Assembly (NCBI RefSeq): GCF_016808335.1
Contig: NC_053141.1
Location: 3,113,326 to 3,177,325 of the forward strand
DNA length: 64,000 bases
Source: Panicum virgatum
Taxonomy: Eukaryota; Streptophyta; Magnoliopsida; Poales; Poaceae
Reading direction: 5' to 3'
Shown: one piece after another, positions 56,469 to 64,000 of the stretch
Numbering within the stretch: the stretch's first letter is position 1
Layout of the letters: every line of letters begins with the position of its first letter
Position numbers and translations under genes: made by a program
The notes under the pieces: model-generated
Databases searched by the model: none
The model's input: the letters and a program-made list of their open reading frames with translations, nothing else
What the model was told of the DNA's origin: nothing

Positions 56469-56760
56469 CCATTGTGTTTGCGGGCTTGATGGATGAAATT
56501 GGTGAGCACTGAGCACTGAGCACTAGGAATGCGATAATCAATATGGTAGATTCGACTATCAATATAATTGTATTATTTGTGCATATACGATTGCATGGAA
56601 AATCCATGTTGGAAATAATTCAAATAATTGATTTACAAGTGTTGATTTTCGTCGCCTGAATATATATTCAATGTATCATTGCTGAACTATAATTTTCCGG
56701 TCATACTCCTTTCATCCTAAAAGAATAGTTAATTATTCTAGAAATTTTATGATAGATTTT

Positions 56761-56835
56761 AAATTTACTAGATTTTACTAAACATTTCATAAGTTTACTA
56801 GATTTTACTAAACATTTCATAAGTTTACTAGATTA
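56761..56835. repeat. 30-bp tandem repeat, 2.5 copies
   Basis: Unit begins AAGTTTACTAGATTTTAC. Copies start at 56761, 56791 and 56821 (partial), nearly identical. Confidence 0.95.
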
Positions 56836-57179
56836 TATGGAAACACGTGCGGCAAATTTCTTTCTTGATGGTTGTATTGCGTCCTGCACTCCTGCGTGCA
56901 GACCAACCAGACCGCCAGCCCCCATCCCTAACTCGCCGCACACGCCCACGGCCGGCCGCAGCCCCCGCAAACTGCCGGTGGCAAGGCCGAGCCAGCCACG
57001 ACTGCTGTGGGCATGCAACCCAATGGCCCCCATCCTCGAGCCGAGGCGCACGTAGCGTTCACGGCAGCTCGCATCCTTACAGGTCAGGGCGGTGGCAGCC
57101 CACGTCTGTGGTTGGAATCCACGAGGAGGAGGTGGACGTACTACTACAAAACAGACCTTTGTTCCAGACCATTTATCCC

Positions 57180-57432
57180 GACAGCCTTTGGGTCCGGGAC
57201 AATAGGTGACTTTTGTCCCGGGTCCAACGGCTAGCCGGGCCAGCGGGGGGACAGGGGCCTTTTGTCCCGGTTGGAGACACCAACCGGGACAAAATGAGGG
57301 TTTTTTGTCCCGGTTGGTGGTTCCAACCGGGACAAAAGGCCCGCGTAGCCTTTTGTCCCGGTTCGAACCACCAACCAGGATAAAAGGCCCCCATTTTGTC
57401 CCGGTTGGTGCCTCCAACCGGGACAAAAGGCC
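57180..57432. repeat. CACTA-2 left subterminal palindrome array
   Basis: Four to five palindromes such as TTTTGTCCCGGTTGGTGG with CCAACCGGGACAAAA arms and short variable loops. Confidence 0.9.
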
Positions 57433-58850
57433 TTGGGCCCCTTATCCCCTTCCCTCTCCCCCCGCCCGAGCCATTCAGCTCACTTGTTTTCTTACTATTC
57501 TTGGCTCGGGATAGAGGAGTTCTTGCTCATTTCTTCACCACATTTGTGAAGATCTTTGATTCCCCGTCCATCCATCGGCGCTAAAGGTTTGGGGCTTGTT
57601 TTTCTCTTCTTCCTTGGCTTGTATAGCTCATTTCATGCTTTAGAAATAGAGAAAATGTGTAGCTAGCTCATTTCTTAGACATTTAGCTAGCTAGATTGCA
57701 TATGTAGGTGTGATTTTCTTTTAGATTTAGATGAGTATGTGGATAGTAGAAATTTTTAGAATGAGTGTAGACACTTCATGTGATGTACTTGTATATATGA
57801 CCATATTGTGGATAGTTGATTTTTTTATTCATGAATGAATTAATGAAATGGGTATATTATAGAATTTTATGTATTATGAATGGATTATTTTGACACTCTA
57901 GTGATGTATTTAATCAGGCTCACATTGAAACCATTTAGAAGCTAAAAAAATCTTTATTTCGAAACAAGTATACGTCGTTAATCTCCATCCAACGGTGATG
58001 GCACTACCTTTCAGGGATACACGATGCGCTATAAGGACGTCGCAAATCGGTTGGTCGCATCACCAGCACTTCCGATTGATAAGAAGACAGCATTTGACGC
58101 AGTCAGCATGACCGTTGTTGTACTGAGAGCATATCAACGAGCATGCTGCCTGTGCCAAGTGTTGTGCCTATTAATCGTAAATGTTGGTGCTGCGACTGGC
58201 CGATTGGTGACATCCTTGTACCGCACCGTGTCCCCCCGAAAGGCTGTGTCATCACCGTAGGGTTGATGTTACTGACATATACATTTTCAGAAATAAAGGT
58301 TTATTTTTCTTCTAGAGGGTTTCTGGATATTGAAAAGAGTGTACTCCTGGAACTGAAGGGTGTCAAAATAATTAGAAGTTATAGAGATTTATTTCAATTA
58401 ATTAGAGATTTCTTGAGGATTAATGATACATTTCGTCTTTTTATATGATTTCATTGTTATTTGCAAGAGTTATTAATCTGATCATTGTAATTGTAATAGT
58501 AAATAATTTTTGCATTGTAATGGTAAGAATTTATAATTTTGTGGAAAATAAAGGTATTTTTCAGTAAAATATGGCTTCAGCAGCTGGAGGGAGTGGCGCC
58601 GGTGGGGGTGATCGTTGTCCTTCTGGAGAGAAGGGCACAACTCGAGTAGTATTTTTAAGTTTCATGTATAGTACTCCTTTGTTAAGTTCTGTAATGGATT
58701 AAGTAATCCTTTTAATTAATCAAGATGTATGATGGATATTGCATATATTTTAATTATTCATGTTATGTTACATTTAGTTTAATTTAGGTTTGGTATATTT
58801 TATTTATTCGATACGTGTAAAGAATTCAAATCGATTTATTTAAAATGCAG
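57433..58850 (+). other. CACTA-2 leader region before TNP2
   Basis: Pyrimidine-rich then AT-rich, with probable leader introns. A short glycine-rich frame at 58569 (MASAAGGSGAGGGDRC) stops after 26 codons. A GC-richer island at 57960-58260 is unlike its surroundings and unassigned. An AG acceptor directly precedes the TNP2 start at 58851. Confidence 0.4.
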
Positions 58851-61800
58851 ATGGACCGGCAATGGATGTACAATGCTGACCGACGTTCGAAAGAATTCAT
58901 TGATGGCCTGCATTATTTTTTGTCTGTGGCTGAGGCAAACAAGCAGAATGGTTTTATGTGCTGCCCGTGTTTTCATTGCAACAATAACAAGGATTACTCA
59001 TCTTCAAGAATCCTACACAGCCACATTTTCGCAAATGGTTTCATGGAGAAGTATGTTTGTTGGACGAAGCACGGAGAACAGGGGGTTACCATGGAAGACA
59101 ATGAAGAAGAAGATTTTGACGACCACTTTCCCGGGAATGCTGGAATCGGTGCATTCGAGGACGATATTTCCATGAAAGAGCCCGAAGTAGATGTAGCAGA
59201 AAATGATCACAGCGACGATCTGGGGCAGGCATTGCACAATGTGCAGGCAGACTGTGAGAGTGAAACGGAGAGGTTGAAGTTCCAGAAGTTGTTAGAGGAC
59301 CACCATAAGTTGTTGTACCCAGATTGTCAAAATGGATTGAAGAAACTTGACACCACCTTGGAGTTGCTGCAATGGAAGGCGACAAATGGTGTATCCGACA
59401 AGGGATTTGGTGAATTACTCAAACTTGTTAAAAAAATGCTTCCTAAGGACAACGAATTGCCTGCCACAACGTATGAAGCCAAAAAACTTGTTTGCCCTTT
59501 AGGACTGGAAGTGCAAAAGATACATGCATGCCCCAACGACTGCATCCTCTACCGAGGCGAGTACGAGAATTTGGATGCATGTCCCGTATGCAGTGCATTG
59601 CGTTACAAGATTAGAAAAGATGATCCTGGAGATGTCGAGGGGGAGCCTCCCCGGAAGAGAGTTCCTGCGAAGGTCATATGGTATTCGCCTATAATAACAC
59701 GTTTGAAGCGTTTGTTTAGAAATAAAGATAATGCTAAGTTTATGTGATGGCACAAAGAGGAACGCAAGAAAGACTCGATGTTGAGACACCCCGCTGATGG
59801 GTCGCAGTGGAGAAAAATAGATAGAACGTACCCTGAATTTGATTTGGATGCGAGAAACATAAGGTTCGGTTTGAGTACGGATGACATGAATCCTTTTGGT
59901 GAGATGAGCAGTGGTCATAGCACTTGGCCTGTGACTCTTTGTCTGTACAATCTTCCACCATGGCTCTGCATGAAACGAAAGTTCATCATGATGCCAGTGC
60001 TTATCCAGGGTCCAAAGCAGCCCGGAAATGACATTGATGTGTACCTAAGACCATTGGTCGAAGAACTCTTATTCCTCTGGGGCGATGAAGGTGTACGGAT
60101 GTGGGATGAATACAAACAGGAAAACTTCAACCTACGAGCATTGCTGTTCATAACGATCAATGACTGGCCTGCTCTTAGTAACTTGTCAGGACATTTGAAC
60201 AAGGGATACAAAGCATGCACACACTGTTTAGATGATACCGATAATATATGGTTGACTCAATGTAAGAAAGTTGTATACATGGGTCATCGTCGGTTTCTTC
60301 CCATCAGGCATGCGGTACGAAAGAAGGGCAAGCATTTCAAAGGCCAAGCGGACCACCGAACAAAACCGATGCACCGTAGTGGTAAAGACGTCTTCAACAT
60401 GGTAAAAGATCTAGAAGTTATTTTTGGAATGGGATCTGGTAGCCAACCTGTTCCGAACGAAAACGGAATGGCGCCCATGTGGAAGAAGAAATCTATATTT
60501 TGGGAGCTACCATATTGGGAAGTCTTAGATGTTCGTCATGCAATTGATGTGATGCACCTCACGAAGAATTTTTGCGTCAACCTGATAGCATTCTTGGGAG
60601 TGTACGGAAAGACAAAAGATACAGTAGAAGCACGTCAAGAATTGCAACGTATGGAAGAACGAGATGCCTTACATCCACAACAGCGAGATAATGGACGACA
60701 ATACTTAAGTCCTGCCAGCTATACTCTTAGCAAGGAAGAGAAAGAAACCATGTTTGACTGCTTGAGCAGTATAAAGGTTCCATCTGGATACTTATCCAAT
60801 ATAAAAGGAATCTTAAATTTGGCAGAGAAGAAATTTACAAATCTCAAGTCCCATGACTGCCATGTGCTTATGACCGAACTTCTTCCGGTTGTGCTGCGGG
60901 GGATTCTGCCTGATAATGTCCGGTTAACCATCGTGAAGATATGTGCCTTCCTCAACGCAGTTTCTCAGAAGATAATTGATCCGGAGAATTTGATAAAGCT
61001 GCAAAACGATGTGGTGCAATGTCTTGTTGGCTTTGAGCTGATATTTCCACCATCTTTCTTCAACATCATGACACATCTTCTAGTGCACCTTGTCAAAGAG
61101 ATTGATATCCTCGGACCAGTATTTCTACACAACATGTTCCCATTCGAAAGGTTCATGGGGGTACTCAAGAAATGTGTTCGTAATAGAGCTCGTCCAGAAG
61201 AAAGCATCGCCAGTGCCTACGGAACTGAGGAGGTCATTGACTTTTGTGTTGACTTTATTGATGACCTTAAACCGATTGGAGTCCCTGAATCGCGATATGA
61301 GGGGAGACTAACTGGAAAGGGTACATTAGAAAAGAAATCTTATGTCTGCACAGATGATTTCTCATTCAAGAAAGCACATTATACGGTTCTTCAACAATCA
61401 TCCTTGGTTGACCCATATATCGAGGAGCACAAGAAAATTCTGCTCTCCAATTTCCCGGATAAGTCTGAGGCATGGATTACACGTGAGCACATGAACACTT
61501 TCTGCAGCTGGTTGCGGAAGCATCTAATGCATAACATGGATATAAGTGAACAACTGTTCTTATTGGCTAGAGGACCATCTTGGAATATATTAACATACCA
61601 AGGGTACGAGATAAATGGAAACACATTTTATACGATAACCCAAGATAACAAGAGTACCAACCAAAACAGCGGTGTTCGTATGGATGCCACGGACAATAAT
61701 GGAAAAAAAACACATATTACGGCTACATTGAAGAGATATGGGAGCTGGATTACGGTCCCAATTTCAAGGTGCCTCTATTTCGTTGCCAATGGGTTAAGCT

Positions 61801-62197
61801 ATCTGGAGGAGGGGTAACAAAAGATGAGTATGGGATGACAATAGTTGATCTCAACAATCTTGGGTATAGAGACGAGCCATTTGTCCTAGCCCAGGATGTC
61901 GCTCAGGTTTTCTACATTAAGGACATGTCCAGCAAGCCAAAGAAGGGGATAAACAAGCAAAAGGATGAGTCTAAGCGACACATAGTTCTATCAGGAAAGA
62001 GAAACATCGTTGGAGTGGAGGACAAGACAGACTTGTCAGAAGAATATAATAATTTTGTTGCCATTCCACCTTTCGAAGTAAATGCTGATCCATGCATCCT
62101 GCTAGCCAATGATGATGCTCCATACTTTTGCCGTGATCATAATCAAGGGGCATTTGTGAAGAGAAAGTCTATTACCGCTAATCCTTCACGTACTTGA
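58851..62197 (+). pseudogene. TNP2-type transposase of CACTA-2, two lesions
   Basis: Starts MDRQWMYNADRRSKEF. Domain order is as in the first CACTA copy: transposase-associated zinc region (CCPCFHCNNNKDYSSS), TNP2 core (HPADGSQWRKIDRTYP, FITINDWPALSNLSGH), DUF4218-like (FFNIMTHLLVHLVKEID) and DUF4216-like (QWVKLSGGGVTKDEYG). Only two breaks are visible. One is an in-frame TGA at 59744-59746, where the other element has an Arg codon in a RWHKEER context. The other is a frame change in a run of eight A at about 61708-61716. The acidic linker after the zinc region (about residues 80-130) is conserved in composition. It is much better preserved than the first CACTA copy, so the element is probably younger. 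Confidence 0.9.
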
Positions 62198-62819
62198 ATC
62201 ATTTTATATTATTCTATAAAAACATAATCGTAATTCGAATACTTTTATTATATATGTACTGTACAATTATACTTTATGTGTTATATATATTATTTTATAT
62301 ATTTTTCACTTAATTACCAGACTCAATTATAATTTTCATTCAATAATGGATTACTCAACTAATTTTATTTATTTCATGAAATTACATTCACATTAACACA
62401 CTATACTCTCTCACTAACACACACAATCTCACTAACACAAACTATCTCTCAAACTCACACACTACTCATTAATATCATGAAATTGCTTAATTTTATCTAA
62501 AATTCACTTTTTAAACATTAATATGGTGATAGAATCTAGTTTCTGTCGAAAAGTAACAGTTTGAAAAAATTTGTTCACCTAATATATTTTTGCATGGTCA
62601 AAATAACAAATATGATTTCAAAAAAGTTAGATATTTCATTGACCCAATCACTTGAATGAAAATTAATTATTTTTGTTGCGTGTATCAAGTTTATATAGAG
62701 ATAAGAAATTTTGTTCCATAATTTTTGGAATCATAATTTTATTAATTGAATTAACAAATGAAAGCCAATTTTAAAAGAGAAGTAAAAAGAAATAAAAACA
62801 AACATAAGATTAGGCGGGA
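62198..62819. other. AT-rich spacer between CACTA-2 TNP2 and the internal array
   Basis: No coding sequence. Occupies the same place as the AT-rich minisatellite of CACTA-1 but without clear tandem units, apart from a CACTAACACAC-rich stretch at 62400-62465. Confidence 0.6.
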
Positions 62820-62828
62820 AACGAGGGA

Positions 62829-62998
62829 AAACGGGCCCCTTTTGTCCCGGGTGGTACATCCACCCGGGACTAAAGGTGGGCCGCGGGCTGGGAATTTTCC
62901 CGGCCCGCCCAAAAACCCCTTTTGTCCCGGGTGAAGCCACCACCCGGGACAAAAGGCCCTTTTGTCCCGGGTGGTGGCTTCACCCGGGACAAAAGGGG
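62829..62998. repeat. Internal copy of the CACTA-2 palindrome array
   Basis: Three palindromes, CCTTTTGTCCCGGGTGGT with CCACCCGGGACAAAAGG arms, in the middle of the element. The last ends 8 bp before TATATATT at 63006-63013. Confidence 0.9.
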
Positions 62999-64000
62999 GG
63001 CCTCCTATATATTCGCTGAACCTCCGCCTTCCTCCTACACGTAGTTTCCTGATCGATCTGCGCCGCGCCGCCGTCGTCTCGCCCATCGCGCCTCCTGCTC
63101 CGCAGCCGTCCCCGAGCGCCGCCCGAGCTCCCCCGCCTCCACGCCCCGGCCGCCTTGGACGACGACCCCGCCAGGCCACTCACCGGTAAGCCGCCGCCGG
63201 CCGAGCTGTTCGCCGCCGCCGCACGCTGCGCGTCCTGCTCGCGCCGCCCCCCGCCACGCTAGCGCGAGCACCGGAGCCGCACGCCCGTACTGGTGCTCGC
63301 ACCGCTTCGCGCCGCCGCCGCCTGGCCCCACCGCCGCCGGGACAGCCGCGCCGCGCCTCCCCTACTTTGCGCCACCGCTAGGGCACGCCGTCGCCGTCCA
63401 CCCCGCCGCCTCAGCGCGCGCGCGGGCCCCACCGGGCCGCCGCCAGCCAGCCGCCGCGCGGACCGCCGCCGGCCAGCCGCCGCCGCGGGTCCCTTCTCCC
63501 CTGCGCCTGGCGCACCACCGCCGCTGCGGTGTGCGTGGTTGGGCAGGGAAGACGCCCCTCCCACTGACCAGCGGGGCCCGTTGGTCAGTGGAGGGAGTAG
63601 GGGGGATTTTTCTTTATTTGTTGATTGATTTCGGCTGAAACTTGTAAAATCCGTATAAAATCAAAGGAAAATGGAAAAAATATGAAATAAATTTGTTAGA
63701 TTTGTTAGAGTAAGATCTATGGAGGAAAAATATCCATGATGGCGAAATGACCTCTTTACCCCTGCAAAAATTTAGATTGTGTTTAGTCTTGATTAATTAG
63801 TTTCTATAGATCTGTTAATCTAAAAATTATGAAATTTTTGCAGTAGCTTACTTTAATTATGAGTGGTTCACTATAACATTTTCGTGATCATAATACATAG
63901 TTTAGTACATGTTTATAAAATGTACCTAGCTAGTATATTGCATAGGGGTAAATAATATCTTTATATATAAGATTCTTTAGAAACCATGAGAAGTAATTTA
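62999..64000 (+). promoter_or_regulatory. Promoter and GC-rich leader of CACTA-2 gene 2 (gene lies beyond window)
   Basis: TATATATT at 63006 is followed by about 550 bp of GC-rich, CCGCCG-type sequence and then an AT-rich probable leader intron (donor-like CACCGGTAAGCC at 63181). It matches the layout at 17150-18948. Open frames in the GC-rich part look non-coding. Confidence 0.5.

Larger units (their letters stand above)
55731..57138. other. GC-rich block then AT-rich intergenic
   Basis: 55740-56200 is GC-rich with open frames on both strands but no recognised domain, possibly exonic or captured. An alternating AT tract and a 30-bp tandem repeat follow (separate entries). 56860-57130 is again GC-rich without a recognised product. 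Confidence 0.4.
57139..64000 (+). mobile_element. Second large CACTA element, right end beyond window
   Basis: The left end TACTACTACAAAACAGACC at 57139 differs from the canonical CACTACTACA only in the first base. The subterminal palindrome array, a TNP2 gene and an internal palindrome array with a second promoter follow, in the same order as the element at 11740. The palindrome type (TTTTGTCCCGGTTGG) differs from that element. The right terminus, and hence the TSD, cannot be seen. The mutated first base may prevent transposition. Confidence 0.85.

Noticed and set aside
1..64000. tRNA, rRNA or snoRNA genes
   Set aside because: None recognised by eye on either strand. A covariance-model scan was not possible here.

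Overview
This window is a nuclear, transposon-rich plant segment, almost certainly from a grass (Poaceae). The evidence is a grass-type NBS-LRR (NLR) resistance-gene leucine-rich repeat (LRR) domain, CACTA elements with CCGGTTGG-core subterminal repeats, a Sirevirus-type copia element, hAT elements, and a cluster of GC-rich small genes with TATA boxes. The genus cannot be read from the sequence.

Layout. (1) 2-2626: 3' part of an NLR gene, LRR domain only, open at the window edge. (2) 4741-6880, minus strand: a bromodomain/NET-domain (GTE-type) pseudogene split by a 1.1-kb CACTA derivative. (3) 7541-53938: a tandemly duplicated cluster of small three-transmembrane protein genes. The copies are A1 at 10926, A2 at 45594 and a diverged member C at 53579, plus two promoter-like remnants without a coding sequence (B1 and B2). 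The underlying unit is only about 3.5 kb. Copy 1 is inflated to about 37 kb and copy 2 to about 9 kb by later insertions. (4) 57139 to the window end: a second large CACTA element, incomplete.

Insertions and their proof. Most inserted elements have matching target-site duplications (TSDs), and for most of those in the duplicated cluster the other copy shows the empty site. These are: a 0.87-kb poly(A) retroposon (9659-10524); a 1.5-kb solo LTR (11538-24406, TSD CACAT) holding an 11.3-kb CACTA element (11740-23075, TSD TAC); a Sirevirus-like copia element (26495-44451, TSD TGCAG) whose 5' LTR holds a 7.1-kb hAT element (37158-44276, TSD CCGGCTGC), which itself holds a 3.7-kb solo LTR (37666-41405, TSD AGCAA); a second hAT (47016-52377, TSD CGGATTGC); and a 365-bp hAT derivative (55366-55730, TSD CTTACCCG).

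Function. Intact-looking coding sequences are the NLR LRR part, the three small membrane-protein genes, the 842-aa hAT transposase (41575-44103) and a chimeric ORF (48437-49234). The chimera joins what looks like the N-terminus of a receptor-like cytoplasmic kinase to the C-terminal dimerisation domain of a hAT transposase. TNP2 transposases, the TNP1/Ulp1 gene and the Sirevirus gag-pol are broken by nonsense codons and frameshifts.

Most interesting: both large CACTA elements, from families with different repeat sequences, carry an extra internal cluster of their subterminal palindromes. In each case the cluster lies 8-12 bp upstream of a TATA-like box at the head of the second gene, which suggests a shared promoter-control architecture.
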